A DNA stretch of 64,000 nucleotides from Sphingomonas xinjiangensis (GTDB lineage Bacteria > Pseudomonadota > Alphaproteobacteria > Sphingomonadales > Sphingomonadaceae). The translations under genes and the position numbers were made by a program. Below are positions 33,760-42,532 of this stretch, piece by piece. Within the stretch, counting starts at the first letter, position 1. Every line of letters starts with the position of its first letter. Where the stretch lies: the NCBI RefSeq assembly GCF_014199255.1, contig NZ_JACIJF010000007.1:1-64000 (forward strand), written 5' to 3'. The notes beneath the pieces are model-generated. The model searched no databases, was not told where the DNA came from, and was given only the letters and a program-made list of their open reading frames with translations.

Positions 33760-34574
33760 TGGCGCGCCGCGAACAGGAAGACACGATCATCCGCGTGCGG
33801 GGCCTGAGAAACGGTTTCGGCGAACAGATCGTCCATGACGGACTGGACCTGGACGTGCGCCGCGGCGAGATCCTGGGCGTTGTCGGTGGATCGGGTACCG
33901 GCAAGTCGGTGCTGATGCGCTCGGTCGTCGGGCTGCAGACCCCGATGGAAGGTACGATCGAGGTGTTCGGCGAGAACACGATCGGCCGCGAGGAAACCGA
34001 TTCGATCAATATCCGCAAGCGCTGGGGCGTGCTGTTCCAGGGTGGCGCGTTGTTCTCGACGCTGACCGTGTCCGAGAATGTCCAGCTGCCGATCAAGGAG
34101 TTCTATCCCGGGCTGGACGCCGCGCTGTTGCAGGAGATCGCCGCGTACAAGGTGGTGATGACCGGATTGCCGGCCAATGCCGCGCCCAAATACCCGTCCG
34201 AACTGTCGGGCGGCATGAAGAAGCGTGCCGGGCTTGCCCGCGCGCTGGCGCTCGATCCCGAATTGCTGTTCCTCGACGAGCCGACTGCAGGGCTCGACCC
34301 GATCGGCGCGGCGGCGTTCGACGAGCTGACCTTGTCGCTTCAGAAGACATTGGGGCTGACCGTGTTCCTGATCACCCATGATCTGGATTCGCTCTATGCG
34401 ATCTGCGACCGCGTGGCGGTGCTGGCCGACAAGAGAGTGATCGCGGTTGGCACGATCGACGAACTGCTCGCGCTGGATCATCCGTGGATCCAGGAATATT
34501 TCAACGGTCCGCGCGGTCGCGCCGCGGTCGCCAGTGCCGGGAACAAGCCGGCGCCCGAGGACAAGAGGCTCTGA
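33759..34574 (+). CDS. mlaF: Mla ABC transporter ATPase
   Basis: A 271-residue ATP-binding subunit that powers the MlaE permease. Walker A is VVGGSGTGKSVLM (about residues 42-54), the Q-loop is LFQGGALFSTLTV, the signature is ELSGGMKKRAGLARALALDPELLFLDEP (146-173, with Walker B), and the H-loop is LITHDLDSL. The MlaF-type C-terminal extension (HPWIQEYFNGPRGRAA) is present. Its ATG overlaps the mlaE stop by one base and mlaD overlaps its own stop, so the operon is translationally coupled. Confidence 0.93.
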   Translation: MARREQEDTIIRVRGLRNGFGEQIVHDGLDLDVRRGEILGVVGGSGTGKSVLMRSVVGLQTPMEGTIEVFGENTIGREETDSINIRKRWGVLFQGGALFSTLTVSENVQLPIKEFYPGLDAALLQEIAAYKVVMTGLPANAAPKYPSELSGGMKKRAGLARALALDPELLFLDEPTAGLDPIGAAAFDELTLSLQKTLGLTVFLITHDLDSLYAICDRVAVLADKRVIAVGTIDELLALDHPWIQEYFNGPRGRAAVASAGNKPAPEDKRL

Positions 34575-35542
34575 TGGAAACGCGTTCGAACCATGTGCTG
34601 GTCGGCAGCGTCGTGCTGATCCTGTTGGCGATGCTGGCCTTGTTCATCGTCTGGCTGGCGCGGCTGAGCGGCGGCGACGAGCGGCAATATGACATCTTCT
34701 TCAAGCAGGCGGTCGACGGGCTGAGCGCGGGTTCCGCGGTCAACTTTTCGGGCGTGCCATCGGGCCAGGTGAAGGAAATATCCTTCTGGGCGCCCGACCC
34801 GAGCCTGGTGCGGGTGCGCGTCAGCGTGAAGCCCGAAGTGCCGATCCTGGAAGGGACCACCGCGTCGATCCAGGGCAGCTTCACCGGCCCGAGCACGGTG
34901 CAGCTGGACGGGGCGACCAAGGGCGCGTCGCCGATCCGCTGCCCCGAGCAGAACCCCAAGGCGGCGTGTCCACTGGGCGTGCCGATCATCCCGACCAAGC
35001 AGGGCGGGCTGGGCGCGCTGCTGAACTCCGCGCCACGGCTGCTCGAGCGCATTTCAACGCTGACCGAGCGGCTGTCCGAGCTGCTTGGTGACCGCAACCA
35101 GAATTCGATCGCCGGCATCCTGGCCAACACCAACCGGCTCACCCGCGCGCTGGCCGACCGCGGACCCGAAATCGCCGCGACGCTGGCCGAAACGCGCATC
35201 GCCATCCAAAAGGCGGGCATCGCGTCGCAACAGATCGGCGAATTAGCGGCAACCACCAACGGCGTGCTTGCCGAAGACGTGAAGCCGACCATCGCCAACC
35301 TGAACAAAACGATCCAGGCCGCCGGGCGCAGCGTCGAGACGCTGGACTCCACGATCGGCGACGCCCGGCCGGGGCTGCAGGCGTTTTCCAAGAAGACCAT
35401 CCCCGAGATAGGTCAGTTGATCCAGGATCTGCGGGTCATGTCGACCTCGCTCGCCTCGGTTGCCGAGAAGCTGGACCAGGGCGGTGCATCGAGCCTGATC
35501 GGATCGCCCAAGCTGCCCGATTACGAGCCCAAGAAGAAGTGA
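34574..35542 (+). CDS. mlaD: MlaD/MCE-domain lipid-transfer protein
   Basis: A 322-residue MCE protein anchored in the inner membrane (helix at about residues 8-30, VGSVVLILLAMLALFIVWL). The MCE domain follows at 38-125 (YDIFFKQAVDGLSAGSAVNFSGVPSGQVKEI). A long helical C-terminus follows, with repeating heptads (LLERISTLTERLSELLGDRN, IQKAGIASQQIGELA) that could form a channel in the hexamer as in MlaD/PqiB. It is part of the mlaEFD-lipoprotein operon; the ATG overlaps the mlaF stop. Confidence 0.92.
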   Translation: METRSNHVLVGSVVLILLAMLALFIVWLARLSGGDERQYDIFFKQAVDGLSAGSAVNFSGVPSGQVKEISFWAPDPSLVRVRVSVKPEVPILEGTTASIQGSFTGPSTVQLDGATKGASPIRCPEQNPKAACPLGVPIIPTKQGGLGALLNSAPRLLERISTLTERLSELLGDRNQNSIAGILANTNRLTRALADRGPEIAATLAETRIAIQKAGIASQQIGELAATTNGVLAEDVKPTIANLNKTIQAAGRSVETLDSTIGDARPGLQAFSKKTIPEIGQLIQDLRVMSTSLASVAEKLDQGGASSLIGSPKLPDYEPKKK

Positions 35543-35550
35543 GGACTCCC

Positions 35551-36144
35551 ATGAAGACGCGCGCCCTGATCCTCGCCCTTCCCTTGCTGACCCTGCCGCT
35601 GGCCGGCTGCGTCTCTTTCGGGGCCAAGACGCCGGAATCGCTGCTGACGCTGAACCCGGCGGTGCAGCTGCCGGTGGGGGAATCGCAGCGTTCCAATATC
35701 GCCGCGACGATCACCGTGTCGGTCCCGTCGGTGCCGCAGGAACTCGCCGCGTCGCGCATACCGGTGCATACCGGCGGGACGGCAATCGCGTACGTCAAGG
35801 ATGCACAGTGGGTGGAGCGCCCATCGCAGCTGTTCGCGCGGCTGCTGGGCGACACGATTTCAGCGCAGACCGGCCGGCTGGTGCTGAGCACGCGCCAGTC
35901 GCAGCTCGATCCCGGCGCCTATCTTCAGGGCGAGCTGCGCGCGTTCGGGATCAACGCCGATACGGGCGAAGCGGTGGTGACCTATGACGCGGCGCTGACC
36001 CGCGGGCCCGAAACGGTGATCGAGAAGCGGCGCTTCGAAGCGCGGGCGCCGGTGGCGGTGGTGGAGTCGGCGGCCGTGGGTGTTGCACTGAACCAGGCCG
36101 CGAACCAGGTGGCCACCCAAGTCGCGGAGTGGGTTGGGCGCTGA
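35551..36144 (+). CDS. ABC-transport auxiliary lipoprotein (PqiC/LptE-like fold)
   Basis: A 197-residue lipoprotein with a lipobox LAGC (residues 16-19) after a hydrophobic signal. It belongs to the ABC-type transport auxiliary component family. The sequence includes SNIAATITVSVPSVPQELAASRI, GGTAIAYVKDAQWVERPSQLFARLL and VESAAVGVALNQAANQVATQVAEWVG, the standard layout of PqiC-type partners of MCE complexes. It lies 8 bp after mlaD and closes the operon. It is expected at the outer membrane or the periplasmic face, where it may link MlaD to the outer membrane. The canonical MlaA and MlaC are absent in this window. Confidence 0.85.
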   Translation: MKTRALILALPLLTLPLAGCVSFGAKTPESLLTLNPAVQLPVGESQRSNIAATITVSVPSVPQELAASRIPVHTGGTAIAYVKDAQWVERPSQLFARLLGDTISAQTGRLVLSTRQSQLDPGAYLQGELRAFGINADTGEAVVTYDAALTRGPETVIEKRRFEARAPVAVVESAAVGVALNQAANQVATQVAEWVGR

Positions 36145-36317
36145 GCGCCTGACGCGGCGCGAATCCAGTGCAGTAGGATGACGTCCCGGGCGGAGGCTGG
36201 GGTCCAGTTGCCCTGCCCTTCGACCGGCAGGCTACAACTCGCCAGCATCTCTAACGGGGGCCCCGCTTTTGCCGGGGAGCACCTACCCCGGCTTCAAGGA
36301 CCCGTGTGTCAACGCCG

Positions 36318-37193
36318 TCACTGTGCGCGGCGGATGGAGGCCTGGGCGTTGCAGATGTCGGCGCCGCCCATCGGCACGGTGAAGAAGGGCGGCTCGCGGT
36401 TCTCGCGGCTGCGAATCCAGGCGGCGAAGCGCGGATTATCGGTCGCGCGGTATTGGAAGCGCGGGCGCTCGTCCTCGGGCAGCTGGGTGGCCAGGCGAAC
36501 CGACAGGATCGCCGTACGTTCGGCGGCATTCTCATAGACGCCGAGCGCGCCGGTGCCGCGCGGCAGGCTGGAGAGCCATTGCATTCCCTCGATCACCCGG
36601 CCCACCACCGCGATGTTGCGGTCGAGATGGCGCGGGGCGTGGCCGATCACGGTGTAGAGTTCAGCGCCGCTGCCAGTGCTGGGCGCGAGATCGCGGGCAA
36701 CGCCGACCATGCCATAGCAATGGGTGAGCCAGGCCGCCTTGCCATCGGTGGCAAGCGGCCAGCCATCGGCGCTGTGACCGGTGCGCTGGGCATAGCTGTC
36801 GGGCTTGGCCAGCGTGGTGACGCCGTCGAAGCGGGACCAGTCATATTCGGCGGGCGGATTGGCGATAACGGTTGGCGGGAGCGGCTTGCTCTCGGTCGCG
36901 TCGCCCCATTGCGTGACGTAATTGTCCTGGACGCGGTACACGCTGGTGCCGTCCCACCAATGCGCCTGGGCGAGCTTGCGGATGTTGGCAACGTGCGCGG
37001 GGGCGTAGCGGGGGGCGAGACGGAGGAAGGTCTGGTGCCCGCCCTGAAGCGTGATGACCAGGATCTCGTCATCGGGGATCGCGCGCCAATCGGCGTCGGC
37101 TGCGTCCGCCGCGCCGGGCGCAGGTGCGGCGGTCTGGGCCGAGAGCGGCGACGCGAGGGCGAACGCGGCGAGCGCGAGACTGGGTTTCAGCAT
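36318..37193 (-). CDS. Periplasmic cyclophilin-type peptidylprolyl isomerase
   Basis: A 291-residue protein with a signal peptide (first 20 residues, ending ASPLSA) and a cyclophilin-like domain. Visible cyclophilin elements are LVITLQGGHQTFLRLAPRYA, HVANIRKLAQAHWWDGTSVYRVQDNYVTQWGD and VIGHAPRHLDRNIAVVGRVIEG. The catalytic Arg in SVYRV is retained. It is longer than classic cyclophilins (about 165) because of insertions around residues 110-160 and a C-terminal extension with ENREPPFFTVP. Periplasmic folding of outer membrane proteins is a likely role. It ends 170 bp from the Mla operon (convergent); tRNA-Ser lies upstream. Confidence 0.8.
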   Translation of the reverse strand: MLKPSLALAAFALASPLSAQTAAPAPGAADAADADWRAIPDDEILVITLQGGHQTFLRLAPRYAPAHVANIRKLAQAHWWDGTSVYRVQDNYVTQWGDATESKPLPPTVIANPPAEYDWSRFDGVTTLAKPDSYAQRTGHSADGWPLATDGKAAWLTHCYGMVGVARDLAPSTGSGAELYTVIGHAPRHLDRNIAVVGRVIEGMQWLSSLPRGTGALGVYENAAERTAILSVRLATQLPEDERPRFQYRATDNPRFAAWIRSRENREPPFFTVPMGGADICNAQASIRRAQ

Positions 37194-37270
37194 GGGCGCG
37201 AGACTGACATGGCGAAGCCGGCTTGCCTAGCCCGCCCGCACGGGCTAGGGCCGCGCGTTCCAGAGCATGC

Positions 37271-37361
37271 GGAGCGGTGGCCGAGTGGTCGAAGGCGCTC
37301 GCCTGGAAAGTGAGTATACGGCAAAACCGTATCGAGGGTTCGAATCCCTCCCGCTCCGCCA
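37271..37361 (+). tRNA. tRNA-Ser (anticodon GGA)
   Basis: A 91-base class II tRNA. The acceptor GGAGCGG (37271-37277) pairs with CCGCTCC (37351-37357); a G discriminator and encoded CCA follow. The anticodon loop CTGGAAA has GGA at 37305-37307. A long variable arm (GTATACGG/CCGTATC) and the T-loop GGTTCGAATCC are present. It reads UCC and UCU serine codons. Confidence 0.97.
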
Positions 37362-37498
37362 CTTGCATCCTCGCACCTTCGTGGCCGCACGCGCCGTGGC
37401 ACTATCGTCCGGCGGCGTTTTCTGTATGCATTCGGCGCAACGCCATTGATCGTCGGGACAGCGGAGCATCAGACGCCGCGCCGACAGGGAGAGACTGA

Positions 37499-40400
37499 AT
37501 GCGTGCGCTATCCTTTGCCGCCGGGTTGCTGCTTGCCGGTGCTGCGGGGCCGAGCCTGGCCCAGGTTCCGGACAATGCCGGCCCGTATAACGCCGCGTTC
37601 CTGAAGGGCGGGATCGGGATCGAGCGCGACGTGGCGGGTGCCGACGCCGCGCTGGCGCAAGGTGCGGCATGGTCGTTGTCGGGCTGGGTCCGGCCCGAGG
37701 ACGCGCGCCAGAACGCGGCGTTGCTTGCGCTGGGTGGCAGCGGCGGACCGGTGCGCGGCATCGAACTGCGTGGCGGACGGCTGGTGGCGGTGGACGGCGG
37801 GCGCAGCGTTTCCGCCACTGCCGCGCCGCGCGCAGGCGAATGGACGCATGTCGCGGCGGTGTCGGACGGGCAAACCCTGACGCTCTACGTCAACGGCAGG
37901 CGTGCGGGCGCGGTCTCCGCCCGGTCGTCGGCAGTGGCACCGCGGCTGGCAATCGCCCCGGTTGGTGCCGACGGGCATTTCGGCGGGACGTTGGTGCACG
38001 CGACCTTCACGCCCGCCGCGCTGCCACCCGAGGCGATCGCGGCGGCGGTTCGCAAGCGTCCGGACTTCGACCTGGTGCAGATCTGGCGGGTCGGCGTCGG
38101 CTGGGAGTGGCAGAAGCAGGCGAACACCGGATTGTGGCGCCAGCAGGACCCGTGGACGCTTCCCCAGGCCCGGGGCGAGACGAGCACGGCGGCGGTCGCA
38201 AAGCCGGTGGAGAACGCGCCCACACTCGATCGGCGCGCGGACGGGCGCTGGACGATCAACGGGTGGCAACTCGCCGCCGCACCGGAGGTGAAAGAGGACG
38301 GCGCAGCGCTGTCCCGCCCGGGGCGAGCGAGCGGCACCTGGCGCGAGGCGACGGTGCCGGGCACCGTGCTGACCACCTTGGTCGACCGCGGCGTCTATCC
38401 CCATCCCTATTACGGGCTGAACAACCTCGCGATTCCGGAACGGCTGGCGCGGCAGGATTATTGGTATCGCACCAGCTTCACTGTGCCCGCCGAAACGGCC
38501 GGCAAGAAGCTGACGCTGATGTTCGGGGGCATCAACTATGCCTCGGAGATCTGGGCGAACGGCGAGCGGCTGGGCACCACCAAGGGCGCGTTCATCCGCG
38601 GGCAGTTCGATTTCGTGCCCGTGGCCGGCGAGAACATGCTGGCGGTGCATGTGTCGCCCCCGCCCCACCCCGGCATCCCGCACGAGCAGTCGATCGCCGG
38701 CGGCGTAGGGGAGAATGGCGGGCAGCTCGCCATTGATGGACCGACCTTCGTCGCGACGGAGGGCTGGGATTGGATCCCCGGCATCCGTGACCGCAATACC
38801 GGACTTTGGCGTCCCGTAGAGCTGCTGGCGCATGGTGATGTCCGCATCCTCGACCCCCAGGTAATCACCGACCTGCCGCTGCCGCGCAACGACAGCGCAG
38901 ACGTATATGTGACGGTGCCGGTGCGGAACTCGGGTTCGGCTGCGCGGGACGTGACGGTGCGCGCCGCGTTTGGCGACGTGCGGGTGGAGAAGCGCGTCAC
39001 CGTGCAACCGGGGGACACCGCCGTCGCCTTCACGCCCGCCGAGTTCCCGGCGCTGCGCGTGCGCAATCCGCGGCTATGGTGGCCCAATGGCTATGGCGAG
39101 GCGGCGCTGTACCAATTGTCGCTGGAGGCATTGGCGGGCGGACAACTGTCCGACGCCAAGACGCAGCGCTTCGGCATCCGGGAGGTCAGCTACGACCTGT
39201 CGCTGTTCGACAGCGCCGGGGCGCTTCGCCGCGTCAATGTGCAGACCACCGATGGCAAGCTGGCCGGCACCAAGCTGATCGACGTCACGCATGAAGGCAT
39301 CAAGCAGAGCCCGAACGGCTGGGCGGAATCGCTGACTCCGGCAGGCGAGCGCTCGCCTGCCGTGACGCCGGTGCCGCAGCGGATGCCTGAGCCGCATCTG
39401 ACGATCCGCGTGAACGGTGTGCCGATCGCGGCGCGAGGCGGCAATTGGGGCATGGACGACGCGATGAAGCAGGTCAGCCGCGCGCGGCTTGCACCCTATT
39501 TCCGCCTCCAAAAAGAGGCGCACATGAACGTCATCCGCAACTGGATGGGCAACAACAACGAAGACGAGTTCTTCGAGCTTGCCGACGAGAACGGCATGAT
39601 GGTGCTCAACGATTTCTGGCAATCGACGCAGAACTTCCAAGTGGAGCCGCAGGACCCGCAGCTGTTCCTCACCAATGCCGTCGACACGGTGAAGCGTTAC
39701 CGCAACCACCCGTCGATCATCCTGTGGTTCGGCCGAAACGAAGGCGTACCCTATCCGGCGCTCAACGAAGGACTGGACGATGTGGTCGCCGAGCATGACG
39801 GCACGCGCTGGTTCACCGGCAGCTCCAACGTGGTGAACCTGCAAGGGTCGGGCCCCTATAATTACCGTCCGCCGGCGGGCTATTTCACCGATCTGGCGAC
39901 GGGGTTCTCAGTGGAAACGGGCACGCCGTCGCTGTCGACGCTGGAATCCGTGCGCGCATCGGTGCCGGAGAAGGATCTGTGGCCGCTCAGCGACACGCTG
40001 GCCTATCACGACTGGCACTTTGCCGGGAATGGCGACACCAAGACGTTCATGCAGACGCTGAACACGATGTTCGGCGGCGCGACCAGCTTTGCCGATTTCG
40101 AACGCAAGGCGCAGCTGATGAACCTCGAAACCCACAAGGCGATGTACGAGGGGTTCCTGGGCCATTTGTGGACCAAGAATTCGGGCCGGCTGCTGTGGAT
40201 GACGCACCCGGCCTGGCCCTCCAACGCGTGGCAGATCTATAGCTGGGACTATGACACGCACGCGGCTTATTACGGCGCCAAGAAGGCAGCCGAGCCGCTG
40301 CACGTACAGCTGAACCTGCCAGGCAACGAACTGGTGGCGCTCAACACCACGCAGAGCGCGGCGCGCGGGCTGACCGCGCGCACGCGGGTGGTGGGGCTCG

Positions 40401-40909
40401 ACAACCGCGAGCTTTTCACCCGCAGCGACCAGGTGGACGCGGAGGCCAATCGCGCGACGCCGCTGTCGGCAATCCCGCTGGACACGATTTTCGTGCAGCA
40501 CCCCATGGTGCTCGTCAGCCTGCAGCTGCACGACGCGCAAGGCCAGCTGGTGTCGGAGAACTTCTATTGGCGCGGGCGCGACACCGCCGCTTATCGCGCG
40601 CTCAGCGATCTGGCGCCGGTGCGGCTGGACGCGAGCGCAGCGGCGCCCCTGGTCGCCGGCGAAGATCGCGTGATCGCGGTGACGCTTGCCAACACCAGCG
40701 CCGTGCCGGCGCTCAATGCCAAGCTGACGCTGGTGGACGGACAGGGCAAGCGTATCCTGCCCGCTTTTTACAGCGACAATTATGTCGCGCTGCTGCCTGG
40801 CGAGCGCAAGCAGATCGAGATTCGCTATCCCGTAAGCGTGACGGCGGCGCCGTCGCTGACGCTGCGCGGGTGGAACGTGCCCGAGGTGCCGGTAGCGGTG
40901 GCGCGCTAG
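37499..40909 (+). CDS. Exported GH2 exo-beta-glucosaminidase-like hydrolase with LamG domain
   Basis: A 1136-residue secreted glycosidase. The signal peptide ends at SLAQ (about 22). Residues 40-205 form a LamG/concanavalin-like domain (WSLSGWVRPEDARQNAALL, WTHVAAVSDGQTLTLYVNG). GH2 sugar-binding, immunoglobulin-like and TIM-barrel domains follow. The acid/base is E748 in WFGRNEG and the nucleophile is E806 in GFSVETG. The latter context resembles exo-beta-D-glucosaminidases of chitosan breakdown and endo-beta-mannosidases of the same branch, rather than beta-galactosidases. Neighbours (GH20, NagX-like, TonB receptor) favour a glucosamine substrate. Start: GGAGAG before the ATG. Specificity is inferred. 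Confidence 0.85.
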   Translation: MRALSFAAGLLLAGAAGPSLAQVPDNAGPYNAAFLKGGIGIERDVAGADAALAQGAAWSLSGWVRPEDARQNAALLALGGSGGPVRGIELRGGRLVAVDGGRSVSATAAPRAGEWTHVAAVSDGQTLTLYVNGRRAGAVSARSSAVAPRLAIAPVGADGHFGGTLVHATFTPAALPPEAIAAAVRKRPDFDLVQIWRVGVGWEWQKQANTGLWRQQDPWTLPQARGETSTAAVAKPVENAPTLDRRADGRWTINGWQLAAAPEVKEDGAALSRPGRASGTWREATVPGTVLTTLVDRGVYPHPYYGLNNLAIPERLARQDYWYRTSFTVPAETAGKKLTLMFGGINYASEIWANGERLGTTKGAFIRGQFDFVPVAGENMLAVHVSPPPHPGIPHEQSIAGGVGENGGQLAIDGPTFVATEGWDWIPGIRDRNTGLWRPVELLAHGDVRILDPQVITDLPLPRNDSADVYVTVPVRNSGSAARDVTVRAAFGDVRVEKRVTVQPGDTAVAFTPAEFPALRVRNPRLWWPNGYGEAALYQLSLEALAGGQLSDAKTQRFGIREVSYDLSLFDSAGALRRVNVQTTDGKLAGTKLIDVTHEGIKQSPNGWAESLTPAGERSPAVTPVPQRMPEPHLTIRVNGVPIAARGGNWGMDDAMKQVSRARLAPYFRLQKEAHMNVIRNWMGNNNEDEFFELADENGMMVLNDFWQSTQNFQVEPQDPQLFLTNAVDTVKRYRNHPSIILWFGRNEGVPYPALNEGLDDVVAEHDGTRWFTGSSNVVNLQGSGPYNYRPPAGYFTDLATGFSVETGTPSLSTLESVRASVPEKDLWPLSDTLAYHDWHFAGNGDTKTFMQTLNTMFGGATSFADFERKAQLMNLETHKAMYEGFLGHLWTKNSGRLLWMTHPAWPSNAWQIYSWDYDTHAAYYGAKKAAEPLHVQLNLPGNELVALNTTQSAARGLTARTRVVGLDNRELFTRSDQVDAEANRATPLSAIPLDTIFVQHPMVLVSLQLHDAQGQLVSENFYWRGRDTAAYRALSDLAPVRLDASAAAPLVAGEDRVIAVTLANTSAVPALNAKLTLVDGQGKRILPAFYSDNYVALLPGERKQIEIRYPVSVTAAPSLTLRGWNVPEVPVAVAR

Positions 40910-40922
40910 CGCCGCACCCCGG

Positions 40923-40953
40923 GCGGGTTGCCGGTCAGTCGCCGGCGACCCGC
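40923..40953. terminator. Hairpin between GH2 and halogenase genes
   Basis: Twelve-base arms 40923-40934 and 40942-40953 (GCGGGT... with ...ACCCGC) fold over a seven-base loop between two convergent genes. The right arm includes the last codons of the halogenase gene. There is no T run, so efficiency is uncertain. Confidence 0.4.
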
Positions 40954-42437
40954 TCGAGATAGGCCTCATGCGGCTCAGCCTGCGCCACCGTCGTCCCGAT
41001 CGCCGCGCGCATGCGAGCCAGCGTCTCCGACAGATCAGCGGTGCTGAACTGGTCGGCAAGCGGCGAATAGCGCGCGGGCAGATCCCGGAACCCGGCGTAC
41101 ATGCTGAGCCAACTCGGGTCCTGGAAGGTGTCCCATTCGTTGCGGACGAACTCGCCCCCGGCGCGCCAGGTATCGAGCTTCACCTGGAGTCCCTCGGGCA
41201 ACTCGACCGACCGCATATGGTCCCAGAAAGGCTCACCGGCGCGGCCATTCGCCCAATAGTGAAGCAGCAGAAAGTCGCGAATCCGTTCGAACTCCAGAAC
41301 CGATTGGCGGTTATAGATATCGGCGAGCCGTGGGTCGAAGTTCGTGTCGGGGAAGAAACGGACCAGCCGTTCGAGCCCCGACTGGATCAGCGTGATGCTG
41401 GTCGACTCCAAGGGCTCGAGAAATCCCGACGCCAGCCCCAGCCCCACGACGTTGCGGTGCCAGAAGCGCGCGCGATGGCCGGTGGTGAAGCGCAGCCGGA
41501 TAGGGGCGGCAAGCGGCTCCCCTTCCACGCTGTCCAGCAGCATCGCCTCCGCCGCGTCGTCGCTGATGAAGTCCGAACAATAGACATGGCCGTTGCCGAT
41601 CCGGTGGCGCAGCGGGATGCGCCACTGCCATCCGGCTGGCCGTGCGCTGGCGATAGTGAAGGGCTCCGGCTCGGGGCTCGCCGCCCGGCATGGCAGCGCG
41701 ATGGCGCGGTCGCACGGCAACCAGCGGCGCCAGTCAACGTACGGGACGGCCAACGCCTTGCCCAGCAACAGGCTGCCGAACCCCGAACAATCAATCCACA
41801 AATCGCCCGTGATCCGCCGACCATCTTCGAGCGTGATTCCGGTTACGCCACCGCGCTCGCCATCGCACTCGACCTCGTCGATGCGCGCATCAATGCGCGT
41901 GACTCCGGCGGCGGTGGCGCGGCTGCGCAGCAGTGCGGCGAAGCGCGAGGCGTCGAAATGCACGGCAAAGTCGAACACGCCCAGATCGTTCGCGGGCTGT
42001 GCTGCGGGTTGAAGGAATCGCCCGTGCTGCGCGAGTTGGGTCGCGAGGCAATAGGCCGACAGCGGTGTGGGGTCGCCTGCTTGGCGAAGCTTTAGCCAGA
42101 AATGATGAAAGGCGACTCCCCGCGCCGGCGCGCCATACAGGCCAAAGGGATGGAAGAAACTGTCCTGCGGCGTGTTCCAGCCATCGAAGCGAATGCCGTA
42201 TTTGACCGTACCTTCGGTGTCACGCAGCACATCGGCATCGCGCAGGCCCACTGCGGCGAAGAAGTCGCGGATCGCCGGCACGGTCGCCTCGCCCACTCCC
42301 ACCGTGCCGATCGCCGAACTCTCCACCAGCGTGATGGCGATGTTCAGGTGAGCCAGCCGCCGGGACAGATAGGCAGCGGCCATCCAGCCGGCGGTGCCGC
42401 CGCCGACGATCACGATGCTGGCTATCGGTTCCGCCAT
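40935..42437 (-). CDS. Flavin-dependent tryptophan-halogenase-like protein
   Basis: A 500-residue FAD enzyme of the tryptophan halogenase family. The FAD motif is VGGGTAGWMAA (residues 11-21). The catalytic lysine falls at K79 (VKYGIRFDGW), the same number as in PrnA/RebH. The second signature WxWxIP is present as GWQWRIPL. The Glu of FLEPLESTSI matches the other active-site residue. So the sequence retains the chemistry to make hypohalous acid at the lysine. Its position by a TonB receptor and glycosidases is typical of sphingomonads and Caulobacterales, where such proteins have uncertain or indole-type substrates. It is on the strand of the receptor, 95 bp downstream, probably cotranscribed. 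Confidence 0.88.
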   Translation of the reverse strand: MAEPIASIVIVGGGTAGWMAAAYLSRRLAHLNIAITLVESSAIGTVGVGEATVPAIRDFFAAVGLRDADVLRDTEGTVKYGIRFDGWNTPQDSFFHPFGLYGAPARGVAFHHFWLKLRQAGDPTPLSAYCLATQLAQHGRFLQPAAQPANDLGVFDFAVHFDASRFAALLRSRATAAGVTRIDARIDEVECDGERGGVTGITLEDGRRITGDLWIDCSGFGSLLLGKALAVPYVDWRRWLPCDRAIALPCRAASPEPEPFTIASARPAGWQWRIPLRHRIGNGHVYCSDFISDDAAEAMLLDSVEGEPLAAPIRLRFTTGHRARFWHRNVVGLGLASGFLEPLESTSITLIQSGLERLVRFFPDTNFDPRLADIYNRQSVLEFERIRDFLLLHYWANGRAGEPFWDHMRSVELPEGLQVKLDTWRAGGEFVRNEWDTFQDPSWLSMYAGFRDLPARYSPLADQFSTADLSETLARMRAAIGTTVAQAEPHEAYLERVAGD

Positions 42438-42532
42438 GCTTTTTCTCCACGCATCGGATCAGCCGCCCAAAGCGGAACCGCCGCACTCGTCGAAACAAGC
42501 GCGGCGGCGATAGGCGATGGCAAGGATCGAGA

